Assembly: GCF_000383615.1 (NCBI RefSeq)
Contig: NZ_KB911592.1
Location: forward strand, 171,832 to 235,831
Origin: Streptomyces canus 299MFChir4.1
GTDB taxonomy: Bacteria > Actinomycetota > Actinomycetes > Streptomycetales > Streptomycetaceae
Reading direction: 5' to 3'
DNA length: 64,000 bases
Below are positions 16,708-24,919 of this stretch, piece after piece (positions within the stretch are counted from its first letter, which is position 1; each line of letters opens with the position of its first letter). The notes under the pieces were generated by a model. That model worked only from the letters and a program-made list of their open reading frames with translations. It was not told the DNA's origin and did not search any database. The translations under genes were made by a program, and so were the position numbers.

Positions 16708-17670
16708 GTGGCCGAGATCCTCGTCCTCGTCGACCACGTCGACGGTGCCGTACGCAAGCCGACCCTCGAACTGCTCACCCTGGCACGCCGCCTGGGTGAA
16801 CCCTCGGCCGTCTTCCTGGGGCCGGGCGCGGACCGCGCGACCGAGGTCCTCGGCCGGTACGGCGCCCAGAAGATCCATGTCGTGGACGCCCCCGAGGTCG
16901 ACGAGTACCTCGTCACCCCGGCCGTGGACGCCCTCACGCAGATCGCCGAGCGCACCAGACCGGCCGCGATCCTGCTGCCGTCCGGGCCGGACGGCAAGGA
17001 GATCGCCGCGAGGGTCGCGCTGCGGCTCGGCTCCGGACTCATCACCGACGCCGTCGATGTCACCGCAGGGCCCGACGGGCCGGTCACCGAGCAGTCGGCG
17101 TTCGCCGCGACATACCAGGTCACCGCGCACGTCACCCAGGGCGTGCCGGTGATCACGGTCAAGCCGAACGCCGCCGCCCCCGAGGCCGCCCCCGCCGAAC
17201 CCGTCATCGAGAAGCAGGACATCGCCTTCGGCCCGACCGAGCACGCCGTCCGGGTCCTGTCCCGCACACCGCGGGAGCGCGGCGACCGGCCCGAACTGAC
17301 GGAGGCCGACATCGTCGTCTCCGGTGGTCGCGGGGTGAACGGCGCCGAGAACTTCGCCCTCATCGAACGGGTCGCCGACGCGCTCGGTGCGGCCGTCGGG
17401 GCGTCCCGCGCGGCCGTGGACGCGGGCTGGTACCCGCACAGGCACCAGGTCGGCCAGACAGGCACCCAGGTCTCCCCGCAGCTCTACCTCGCCGCCGGCA
17501 TCTCCGGCGCGATCTAGCACCGGGCGGGCATGCAGACGTCCAAGACCATCGTCGCCGTCAACAAGGACGCCGACGCACCGATCTTCGAGCTCGCCGACCA
17601 CGGCGTGGTCGGGGACCTGTTCGCGGTGCTGCCGCAGCTGGTGGACGAGATCGAGCGGCGCCGGAGCTGA
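16708..17670 (+). pseudogene. etfA: Electron transfer flavoprotein alpha subunit interrupted by an in-frame amber codon
   Basis: The frame encodes a normal 320-residue ETF alpha except that codon 270 (17515-17517) is TAG. Before it the protein reads through TQVSPQLYLAAGISGAI. After it, in the same frame, come HRAGMQTSKTIVAVNKDAD and FELADHGVVGDLFAVLPQL, ending at the TGA at 17668. The conserved FAD-site signature GISGAIQHxAGM demands Gln exactly at the stop, and CAG-to-TAG is one transition. As written, the product ends at residue 269 and loses the end of its FAD-binding domain. The cause may be mutation, sequence error or suppression; everything else looks intact. Confidence 0.85.
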
Positions 17671-17768
17671 TCTTTCACGGCCCGGCCTTCCCTTCAACGA
17701 CCCATACATCTAAAATCGCTAACTGATTGCATCCATTGATGCGTGCAGCCCTGACCCGAAGGAGTGTC
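17671..17768. promoter_or_regulatory. Promoter region upstream of the metal-dependent hydrolase
   Basis: An AT-rich block, ATCTAAAATCGCTAACTGAT (17708-17727), stands out in G+C-rich DNA and shares CGCTAAC with the reverse strand near 24290. GAAGGAG lies before the ATG at 17769. It may be another operator of the locus regulator. Confidence 0.45.
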
Positions 17769-18848
17769 ATGACGAAGATCTGGGTCAACTCCGGGGACTC
17801 CCATGTGATGGAGCCCGCCGACGTGTGGACCACGCGGTTGTCCGCGCGGCTGGGCGCGCGGGCGCCACGCAGTGAGCGCGGAGAGAAGTACGAGATGCTC
17901 TACATCGACGGCGAGCGCATCGACCGCCAGCTCGGCGACTTCATGGACGCGATGCGCCCGCCGGGCGCCTGGGACCTGAAGGTCCGGCTCAAGGACCTCG
18001 ACCAGGAGGGCGTGTGGTCCCAACTGGCCTTCCCCTCCATGGGGTTCTGGCTGGTGTCGATCACCGACCGGGAGCTCGCCCGGGAGACCGTCCGGGCCTG
18101 GAACGACTGGGCCCACGAGGAGATCCTCAGCAAGAACAAGCGGGTCATCACCACCGCCTGTGTCTCGACGGCCGACATCGACGACGCGGTAGCCGAGGTG
18201 GAGCGGGTGGCGGAGCTGGGCTTCAAGGCGATCTTCCTGCCGTGTTCGACACGACCCGGCGAGGAATACGCCCTGGACCGTTGGGAGCCGTTGTGGACCG
18301 CGGTCGAGCGGGCGGGGCTGGTGCTCGGCTTCCACATCGGCACCGGAGCGCAGAACGTCGTCTTCCGCGGACCCGGCGGCGCGGTCGTCAACTACATGGA
18401 GACGACCTACCCGGGCATGCGGGTCGTGTCCCACATGGTCGCGGGCGGCGCGCTGGATCGTCACCCCGACCTGAGGATCCTCATCGCGGAGGGCGGGGCG
18501 GGCTGGGTGCCGGCCATCGGCGACCGGATGGACGAGGCCTACCGCCAGCACGGCATGTTCGTCCGGCCCAAGCTGAGCCGACTGCCCAGCGAGATCATCA
18601 GGCAGCAGGTGTACGCCTCCTTCCAGCACGACAAGAGCTCGGTGGAGATCGTCGAGTCGACCGGCTACCGCAACGTGATGTGGGGCGACGACTACCCCCA
18701 CCTGGAAGGCACCTACGGCCACACCCAGTCCACGCTGCACGACCTGTTCGAGGGCGTGTCCGACGACATCCGCGACCGCGTCACGCGCGGCACCTTCAAC
18801 GAGCTTTTCGGTCTGCCGGAGCGGACTCCCCAGGAGGCGGCCGTCTGA
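17769..18848 (+). CDS. Amidohydrolase-family (amidohydrolase_2) metal-dependent hydrolase
   Basis: A 359-residue TIM-barrel amidohydrolase of the ACMSD/amidohydrolase_2 group. These act as decarboxylases or hydrolases on cyclic or beta-keto acids using a single divalent metal. DSHVMEP at 10-16 stands where members have the first metal-binding residues, GFHIGTG provides a barrel histidine, RVVSHMVAGG another conserved segment, and MWGDDYPHLEGTY the late aspartate. GAAGGAG precedes the ATG. It occurs next to sterol-like catabolic genes in other actinobacteria and might open a ring or remove a carboxylate. The reaction is unknown. Confidence 0.85.
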   Translation: MTKIWVNSGDSHVMEPADVWTTRLSARLGARAPRSERGEKYEMLYIDGERIDRQLGDFMDAMRPPGAWDLKVRLKDLDQEGVWSQLAFPSMGFWLVSITDRELARETVRAWNDWAHEEILSKNKRVITTACVSTADIDDAVAEVERVAELGFKAIFLPCSTRPGEEYALDRWEPLWTAVERAGLVLGFHIGTGAQNVVFRGPGGAVVNYMETTYPGMRVVSHMVAGGALDRHPDLRILIAEGGAGWVPAIGDRMDEAYRQHGMFVRPKLSRLPSEIIRQQVYASFQHDKSSVEIVESTGYRNVMWGDDYPHLEGTYGHTQSTLHDLFEGVSDDIRDRVTRGTFNELFGLPERTPQEAAV

Positions 18849-18871
18849 GCGGCGCCGACGGAACCACTGAG

Positions 18872-21370
18872 GTGACCACTCCCCCGTACCCCTCGCACCC
18901 CTCGCACTCCGCGGACCCTTCGTACCCCGCGGACCCTTCGTACCCCGAAGACCTGGAACGGCCCGGACTCGTCAGGACCGGGCGGTCGACCTTCGTGCGG
19001 CCCATCCGGCCGGAGGACGCCGACCGCCTGGTCGCCTTCGTCGGCACCCTGTCCCGCGCCACCCTGGCCTATCGCTCCCTCGGTCCGGTGGTCCGCGCCC
19101 GCGACGACGTCATCCGGCGCGGCGCCCACGTGGACTACCTCAACGAACTGGCGCTCGTCGCCCTCGCCGGTGACGAGATCGCCGGCCTGGTGCGCTACGT
19201 CCGCGACCCGGAGGAACCGGAACACGCCGAGGTCACGTTCACCATCCGGGACGACCACCAGAGCGAGGGGTTCGGCAGGCTGCTCCTGGAACACATCGCC
19301 GCCGCCGCGCGGGCACGGGGCATCCGGGTGCTGGAGGCCGACGTCCTCGCCGACAACGCCAGGATGATCAACGTCTTCCTCGGCTCCGGCTACCGGACCC
19401 AGGCCGGTCCGCCGGGCCAGATCATCCACTTCGAGATCGCCGTCGATCCGCAGGCCCAGGCCGTGGCGCGGGCCGAGCGCCGCGAGCAGACGGCTGTACG
19501 GCGCTCGCTCAAGCCCCTGCTCGAACCGCGCTCGGTCGCCGTGATCGGCGCCAACCGCGACCCGCTGACGATCGGCCACGAGATCGTCGCCAATCTCCAG
19601 CGGGGCGGCTTCGCCGGCAGCGTGTTCCCCGTCAACCCGCGGGCCGGGCAGATCGCCGGGGCGCGGGCGTACGCAAGCGTCCGGGACCTGCCCGAGCCGC
19701 CGGACCTGGCGCTGGTGGCCGTACGCGCCGAGGCCGTGCCCGGTGTCGTACGGGAGTGCGCGGAGGTCGGGGTGAAGGCGGTGGTCGTCGTCTCGACGGG
19801 CTTCGGGGAGACACGAACCGAAGGACGAGCCGGCGAAATGGAACTGGCGCGGTTCGCCCGCGCCTCCGGAATGCGACTCGTGGGCCCGAACTGCATGGGC
19901 GTGGTCAACACGACCCCCGCGGCGCGACTGGCCGCGACCTTCTCCCCCGCCCTGCCGACGCCCGGCCGGGTGGCGATGTCCAGCCAGTCCGGGCCGCTCG
20001 GGCTCGCGGTGCTCGACTACGCCCGGCGGCTGCGGCTCGGCTTCTCCGGCTTCGTGTCGGTGGGCCACGCCGTCGACGTCTCCACCGACGAACTGCTCCA
20101 GTGGTGGGAGGAGGACCCGGGGACCTCGGTGATCCTGCTGCACGTCGAGACCTTCGGCGATCCACGCCGGTTCGCCCGCGTCGCCCGCCGGGTCGCGCCG
20201 CGCAAACCCATCGTCGCCGTCCATCCCGGCCACGCGGACTCGGCGGTGAGCTCGCTGTTCGCCCAGTCCGGTGTGATCCGCACCCGGAGCCTCCAAGAGC
20301 TTTTCGACGTCGCCCTGTTGCTCGCCCACCAGCCTCCCCCGCCCGGCAACCGGGTCGCCGTGATCACCAACGCGGGCGGCCCGGCGGCCCTGACGGTCGG
20401 CGCGTGCGCGGCGAGCGGTCTGTGCGTGCCCGCGCTGGGTGAGCGCACCCGGCAGACGCTCCGTCCGGCCCTCGCGCCCCACGCCGACGTCTCCAACCCG
20501 GTCGACCTGACGCCCACCGCCACCGCCGCCCACTACCGGCAGGCGCTGGACGCCGCCCTGGCTGACGACGGGATCGACGCGGCCGTCGTCCTGTTCATGC
20601 CGCCGCTGGCGGACAAGCCGGACGAGGTGGCGTCGGCGATCCTCGACGCGGCCGCGGCCCGGCCCGACAAACCCGTGCTGGCCAGCTTCCTGGGCGGTGC
20701 GGGCGTCGCCGACCTTCTGCACCGAGGCGACCTGGTGGTACCGACGTACACCTTCCCGGAGGCCGCGGCCACCTCGCTCGGACACGCGGCGGCCTACCAG
20801 ACCTGGCGCAGCACCCCGGCGGGCGTCGTGCCCGACCTCGCCGGAATCGACGCCGAGCGGGCCCGATCGCTGATCACCTCCTGTGCCCCTGGGCCGGTCC
20901 CCGCGGCGGTCGCCGCCGAGCTGCTCGCCTCGTACGGGATCGCCGTACGCGGGGGTGAACCGGGCCCCGGACCGGATGCCGGACCGCACGCTGGACCGGA
21001 CGCGTTCCTCACCGTCCGCGCCGACCCGGTCTTCGGCCCGGTGGTCGCCTTCGGCCTCACCGGGGACTACGCCGACCTCATGGCGGACGTCGCCCACCGC
21101 GTCACCCCCCTCAGCGACCGCGACGCCCGCGAGATGGTCCGCTCGCTGCGGGCCGCCCCGCTGCTGGACGGCCGGGCCGGGGGCCCGGGCGTCGACCTCG
21201 CGGCCCTGGAGGAGACCGTCCTGCGCATCTCGGCGATGGTCGAGGAGCACCCCGAGATCGAGTCGCTGCAACTCCGTCCGGTACGGCTCCTGCCATCCGG
21301 GAACGGCGTGGCCGTCGCGCACGCGACGATCCGGCTGGCCGACGACACAGCAGCAGGAGGTTCCTCGTGA
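18872..21370 (+). CDS. GNAT acetyltransferase fused to degenerate NDP-forming acyl-CoA synthetase domains (Pat-like)
   Basis: An 832-residue fusion. A Pro/Ser/Tyr-rich leader is followed by a GNAT domain (about 35-195, with DDHQSEGFGRLLLEHIAAAA). A CoA-binding Rossmann domain follows (PRSVAVIGANRDPLTIGHEI), then succinyl-CoA-ligase-like domains and a short ATP-grasp remnant. The phosphohistidine loop reads AVSSLFAQSG where active synthetases have SSHTGAL. The ATP-grasp part jumps from LLASYGIAV almost directly to DPVFGPVVAFGL, lacking most of the nucleotide-binding half. It is probably a protein lysine acetyltransferase with an acyl-CoA-sensing domain, like Streptomyces Pat, controlling acyl-CoA synthetases. 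The GTG start is the least certain part. Confidence 0.82.
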   Translation: MTTPPYPSHPSHSADPSYPADPSYPEDLERPGLVRTGRSTFVRPIRPEDADRLVAFVGTLSRATLAYRSLGPVVRARDDVIRRGAHVDYLNELALVALAGDEIAGLVRYVRDPEEPEHAEVTFTIRDDHQSEGFGRLLLEHIAAAARARGIRVLEADVLADNARMINVFLGSGYRTQAGPPGQIIHFEIAVDPQAQAVARAERREQTAVRRSLKPLLEPRSVAVIGANRDPLTIGHEIVANLQRGGFAGSVFPVNPRAGQIAGARAYASVRDLPEPPDLALVAVRAEAVPGVVRECAEVGVKAVVVVSTGFGETRTEGRAGEMELARFARASGMRLVGPNCMGVVNTTPAARLAATFSPALPTPGRVAMSSQSGPLGLAVLDYARRLRLGFSGFVSVGHAVDVSTDELLQWWEEDPGTSVILLHVETFGDPRRFARVARRVAPRKPIVAVHPGHADSAVSSLFAQSGVIRTRSLQELFDVALLLAHQPPPPGNRVAVITNAGGPAALTVGACAASGLCVPALGERTRQTLRPALAPHADVSNPVDLTPTATAAHYRQALDAALADDGIDAAVVLFMPPLADKPDEVASAILDAAAARPDKPVLASFLGGAGVADLLHRGDLVVPTYTFPEAAATSLGHAAAYQTWRSTPAGVVPDLAGIDAERARSLITSCAPGPVPAAVAAELLASYGIAVRGGEPGPGPDAGPHAGPDAFLTVRADPVFGPVVAFGLTGDYADLMADVAHRVTPLSDRDAREMVRSLRAAPLLDGRAGGPGVDLAALEETVLRISAMVEEHPEIESLQLRPVRLLPSGNGVAVAHATIRLADDTAAGGSS

Positions 21371-22341
21371 AGGTGGGCATCTACTTCGACCTGCGCAACC
21401 CGCCGCCGTGGCGGCAGAGTTGGTCGCGGGTGTACGGGTTCGCCCTGGAGATGTGCGAGGAGGCGGACCGGCTCGGCCTCGACTCGGTCTGGTTCTCCGA
21501 ACACCACGGCTTCGAGGACGGCTACCTCCCCCAGCCGCTCACCATGGCAGCCGCGGCGGCCGCCCGCACCGGCCGGGTCCGTCTGGGCACCGCGGTCATC
21601 CCCGCACCGCTGCACGCGGCCCCCGAGATCGCCGAACAGGCCGCGCTCGTGGACATCATCAGCGACGGCCGCCTGGACCTCGGGCTCGGCACCGGCTACC
21701 GGGTGCCCGAGTACCGGCTGTACGGCGCCGATCTCGCCAAGCGCTACACCACGACCGATCAGCGGGTACGGGAGATCCGCGGCCTGTGGGCCGAATCCCT
21801 GGTCACCCCGGGCCCGGTCCAGGATCCGCTGCCGATCTGGCTCGGCTACCAGGGCCCGCAGGGCGCCCGCCGGGCCGGCCGGCTCGGCACAGGGCTGCTG
21901 TCGCTCAACCCGGCGCTGCTGACGCCGTACCGGGAAGGGCTCGCCGAGAGCGGGTACGACGTGGCGGCGGGCCGTATGCAGGGCTCGTTCACCACGTTCG
22001 TCACCGAGGATCCCGACGGTGACTGGCCGGTGGTGCGCCGGCACCTGGCGTACCAGTGGGACAGCTACCGCCGGTACATGGTGGAGGGCACCGACCAGCC
22101 GCTGCCCCGCCCCATCGACCCCGAGAAGTGGCGGCAGACGGGGCTGAGCGCGACCGGCGTCGGTCAGTTCCTGTACGGCACTCCGCAGGACGTCGCCGAT
22201 GCCATCAGGGCGTACGTGGCAGGGTTGCCGGTGGAGGGCGTGTTCCTGTGGGCCTCGCTGGCCGGGATGCCCGAGGAGATGGTGGCCCGGCAGGTTCAGC
22301 TCATCGCGGGGAAACTGCGCCCGCTGCTTGCGGACGTCTGA
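21367..22341 (+). CDS. LLM-class (luciferase-like) oxidoreductase, probably F420- or flavin-dependent
   Basis: A 324-residue luciferase-like monooxygenase-fold protein: YGFALEMCEEADRLGLDSVW, FSEHHGFEDGYLPQPLTMAA, RVRLGTAVIPAPLHAAPEIA and LVDIISDGRLDLGLGTGY. The EHH near residue 45 and the GLGTGYRVPE segment are typical. Members in actinomycetes use F420 or FMN for oxidation or hydroxylation. It overlaps the Pat-like stop by 4 bp (GTGA), so it belongs to the same operon. The cofactor cannot be fixed from sequence alone. Confidence 0.88.
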   Translation: MKVGIYFDLRNPPPWRQSWSRVYGFALEMCEEADRLGLDSVWFSEHHGFEDGYLPQPLTMAAAAAARTGRVRLGTAVIPAPLHAAPEIAEQAALVDIISDGRLDLGLGTGYRVPEYRLYGADLAKRYTTTDQRVREIRGLWAESLVTPGPVQDPLPIWLGYQGPQGARRAGRLGTGLLSLNPALLTPYREGLAESGYDVAAGRMQGSFTTFVTEDPDGDWPVVRRHLAYQWDSYRRYMVEGTDQPLPRPIDPEKWRQTGLSATGVGQFLYGTPQDVADAIRAYVAGLPVEGVFLWASLAGMPEEMVARQVQLIAGKLRPLLADV

Positions 22342-22387
22342 CACCCAGTCGCCTGACATTCCGACGCCCGACAAGAGGAGTCACACC

Positions 22388-22903
22388 ATGTCCACGACGC
22401 CACCGACCGGGCCCTGGGCGGGGGCCGACTTCCAGGAGCCGCCCCGGACTCCCGGCGGGGTGGCCCTGTGCGGGGCGTGCCGCGTCGCCGGTTCCTGCCG
22501 GCTGGGAGTGGAGCACGAGCGGCTCGACGAGGACGGGTCGGCGCGGTTCGAGCTGTCCTGCCCGCGGGACCAGGAGGGCGGCCCCGATGTGGCGCACGGT
22601 GGCTGGACCGCGGCCGTGCTGGACGACTGCCTCGGCCATCTGCCGCTGCTGCACCGGGTGTTGAGCGTGACGGCGGAACTGACCGTGAGCTTCGTGAAGC
22701 CGGTGCCGGTGGAACGGCCGCTGGAGGTCCGGGCCTGGGTGGAGAAGCGGGAGGGCAGGCGCTGGTACATCGCCGGCGAGATGGTGCTGCTGCCGACGCG
22801 AGCCGTGCTGGCCCGGGTCTCCGGGATCTGGGTGACCCGGGACAGGGGCCACTTCACACGGCACCAGGAGTGGCTGGCGGATCAGGACGGCGAGGCTCAG
22901 TAG
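22388..22903 (+). CDS. Hotdog-fold acyl-CoA thioesterase (PaaI-like)
   Basis: A 171-residue single-hotdog protein. VAHGGWTAAVLDDCLGHLP carries the HGG motif and the active-site helix, followed by TVSFVKPVPVERPLEVRAW. Such enzymes hydrolyse acyl-CoA and may release stalled intermediates. The N-terminal CGACRVAGSCRLG segment has three cysteines, unusual for the family and possibly metal-binding. AAGAGGAG precedes the ATG. It is the last gene of the rightward operon and faces the ACAD at 23097 across a repeat-rich gap. Confidence 0.85.
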   Translation: MSTTPPTGPWAGADFQEPPRTPGGVALCGACRVAGSCRLGVEHERLDEDGSARFELSCPRDQEGGPDVAHGGWTAAVLDDCLGHLPLLHRVLSVTAELTVSFVKPVPVERPLEVRAWVEKREGRRWYIAGEMVLLPTRAVLARVSGIWVTRDRGHFTRHQEWLADQDGEAQ

Positions 22904-23090
22904 GAACAGCCGGCAGGCCGGGGTGGCGGGGCGCGGGAGGAACAGCCGGCAGGCCGGGGCGCAGGAGGAACAGCTGACGGCCCAGGGTGGTGGCGGGGCG
23001 CATGAAGACAGCTGGCAGCCCGGGGTGCCGAGGCTCAGAAGGAACAGCCCACAGCCCAGGACGACGAGGCCCTGAGCCAGGTCGGGGCGG
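22904..23090. repeat. Degenerate tandem repeats between convergent genes
   Basis: About five imperfect units, each starting near GGAACAGC and running into GGCAGGCCGGGG- or GGCCCAGGGTGG-like sequence, fill the gap between the thioesterase and the ACAD. GGCTCAGTAGGA, which carries the thioesterase stop, recurs at the ACAD end near 23094. No reading frame here looks genuine. Confidence 0.7.
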
Positions 23091-23091
23091 C

Positions 23092-23115
23092 GGGGCTCAG
23101 TAGGATCTGAGCCCC
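23092..23115. terminator. Stem-loop at the 3' end of the leftward ACAD
   Basis: GGGGCTCAG pairs perfectly with CTGAGCCCC around a 6-nt loop. The ACAD stop codon (23097-23099) lies inside the left arm, so the hairpin overlaps the end of the gene. It may terminate both converging transcripts. There is no T-run. Confidence 0.6.
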
Positions 23116-24254
23116 ATGCTGCGGGCTATGCCGTTGCGCTGGATCTGACTCGTGCCCCCGGAGATCGTGGCCACGATCGACTCCCGGTACCGGAAGCTCA
23201 TCACACTCTCGGTCGAGAAGCCGTGCCCCGCGCAGACCTGCATCCCGAGCCGGGCGGCCGCCACGTACGTCTCCGAGCCCTTGAGTTTCGCCATCGACCC
23301 TTCCCGTGTGCAGGGCTTGCCCTGGGCGAGCAGCCAGGCCGCCCGATAGGCGAGCAGCCGGGCGGAGTCGATCTCGGTCTGCAGGTCGGCCATGGCGTGC
23401 GCGAGGGCCTGGAAGTTGCCGATCGGCCGGCCGAAGGCGTGCCGGTTGCGGGCGTAGTCGAGCATCTCGTCGAGCGTGGCCTGGGCGGCGCCCAGATATC
23501 CCCCGCTGATGATCACCTTCTCCAGCTCGATGTTGGAGAGCATCACCTTCCAGCCCTCGTCCCGCGGGCCGACGAGGTTCTCCTTCGGCACCAGGGCGTC
23601 GTTGAAGAAGACCTCGTTAGTGCCCAGGATGTGCCGGGCCAGTGTCGGCGTCCGGCGCACCTCGACGCCCTCGGTCGCGGGATCGACGAGCAGCAGACTG
23701 ATGCCGCCGTGCTTGGGCTCGCGGGGCCCGGTCCGCACATACGTGGCGATGGTCGTGTCCGGCAGGCCGCCACCCGTGCACCAGGCCTTCTGGCCGTGGA
23801 CGAGGAAGTCGTCCCCGTGGTCCTCGGCGGTGGTCCGCAGCGCCGCGGCGTCGGACCCGCTGTCGGGCTCGCTGAGGCCGACGGCGAGCCGGTGGCGGCC
23901 CGTCATCACCTGCTCGCGGATGAAGTCGCGCTGCACCTCGCTGCCCCACCGGAACACCGTGATGCCGGGGATGAGCACGCCGATGTAGCACATGGCCACG
24001 TCGAAGCTGGCCCGCCCGAGCTCCTCCGCGATGAGGATGAGCTCCAGCGGTCCGCCACCGTCACCGCCCTCGTCCTCGGCGAACGGGAGCGAGAACCACC
24101 CCAGCTCGGCCATCCCGCGAAACAGCTCTGGCGGTACGACGCCCTCCTCGTCCCACCGCTTGGCCTTCTCGGCCGGGCACACGTCGGCGACGAACTGCCG
24201 AGCCGTCGCACGCAACAGGTCCTGCTCATCGGTCAGCCCGAAGTCCACGGCCAC
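23097..24254 (-). CDS. Acyl-CoA dehydrogenase (GGTSQI class)
   Basis: A 385-residue ACAD: LTDEQDLLRATARQFVADVC, GLSEPDSGSDAAALRTTAED, GQKAWCTGGGLPDTTIATYV, RPIGNFQALAHAMADLQTEI, QVCAGHGFSTESVMSFRYRE and TISGGTSQIQRNGIARSMG. The C-terminal motif lacks the YEGT glutamate. The mid-protein NIELEKVIISGG helix supplies a candidate base. The GTG start at 24254 follows GAGGAG. It is alone in its transcript, with an AT-rich promoter block upstream that resembles the other promoters of the locus. Confidence 0.92.
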   Translation of the reverse strand: MAVDFGLTDEQDLLRATARQFVADVCPAEKAKRWDEEGVVPPELFRGMAELGWFSLPFAEDEGGDGGGPLELILIAEELGRASFDVAMCYIGVLIPGITVFRWGSEVQRDFIREQVMTGRHRLAVGLSEPDSGSDAAALRTTAEDHGDDFLVHGQKAWCTGGGLPDTTIATYVRTGPREPKHGGISLLLVDPATEGVEVRRTPTLARHILGTNEVFFNDALVPKENLVGPRDEGWKVMLSNIELEKVIISGGYLGAAQATLDEMLDYARNRHAFGRPIGNFQALAHAMADLQTEIDSARLLAYRAAWLLAQGKPCTREGSMAKLKGSETYVAAARLGMQVCAGHGFSTESVMSFRYRESIVATISGGTSQIQRNGIARSMGLRSY

Positions 24255-24300
24255 TCCTCGCCAGCACTAGCCTATTCATCTATCTAATTGTTCTATGTTA
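24255..24300 (-). promoter_or_regulatory. AT-rich promoter block upstream of the ACAD
   Basis: This short region contains CTAGCCTATTCATCTATCTA and, on the reverse strand, CCGCTAACATAGAAC. The CGCTAAC word matches the block near 17717, and CTAAC also occurs inside the 1975-1997 dyad. It probably contains the ACAD promoter and an operator. Confidence 0.45.
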
Positions 24301-24795
24301 GCGGATAGGGGGCAGCGGCAGTACTGCCTCTTCGGCAACGGCAGCGGCGGGGCACTCGTCCAACTGCTCATGTGCGGCGGGCCGCACGCGTGGGACGCGG
24401 CGTGCTCGTTTCATGCGACGCGTTCGGCACTTCCCGCCGGGCCTGACAGGCAAGACGCTCGCGTTCACCGGCGGCCGCTCCGGCACCTGCCGTTCGCGTT
24501 CGGGTGGCTGACCCTGCGCGGAGATACCGCCACCGCCCGGTGGACGAAGCCGGTGATGAAGCAGCACGAGATTCGCTACGGCGCCGCACGAACGCCTCGA
24601 GCGGCGGCGGCAGGCGCGCAACTCCTGCTCGCCGCAGCCGAACACCTGCCGGCCTTCGGGCATCCCGCCCTGATGGTCTGGGCAAGCGGAGACCGCGTGA
24701 TGCGACCCGGGCACGGCCGATGCCTCGCCGAACCCCTCCCTCACACCCGGCTGGTCGACGTCGCGCACTGCAAGGCCATGAGGCCTGTATCCGCA
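24295..24795 (+). pseudogene. Alpha/beta-hydrolase remnant, frame-broken and 5'-truncated
   Basis: Family segments appear in order but in three different frames. CLFGNGSGGALVQLLMCGG carries the nucleophile elbow. Then VLVSCDAF appears in a second frame, HFPPGLTGKTLAFTG in a third, and the first frame returns with RPLRHLPFAFGWLTLRGD and HPALMVWASGDRVMRPGHGR. The sequence upstream of the elbow is missing, because the ACAD promoter lies there. At least three frame changes and an internal deletion show a dead gene. The original was probably a haloalkane-dehalogenase-like or epoxide-hydrolase-like enzyme. Confidence 0.8.
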
Positions 24796-24919
24796 TCGCC
24801 CGGGCGGCCTGGGGGGCGGCCGACCACCGACCCGCCGCAGCAGGCGCGGCAGCCGTGGCGGCCGACCGCCGCCTTCGAGCCGATCGACTGCCACGGCCGA
24901 CACGCCGTGCGAAAACGGC

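Noticed and set aside
18890..18960. Pro/Ser/Tyr repeat at the Pat-like N-terminus as a separate repeat element
   Set aside because: Only two to three short imperfect copies of GCGGACCCTTCGTACCCC; treated as a low-complexity leader of the gene.
18713..21322. An 869-codon antisense frame over the Pat-like gene
   Set aside because: Low-complexity Asp/Gly/Arg/Val-rich product without motifs; the plus strand carries a complete multidomain protein.
1..24254. Calling the locus a cholesterol-degradation cluster
   Set aside because: Ring-degradation genes (KstD, KshA/B, HsaA-D) and Mce transport genes are not visible, so only the side-chain-type chemistry is proposed.
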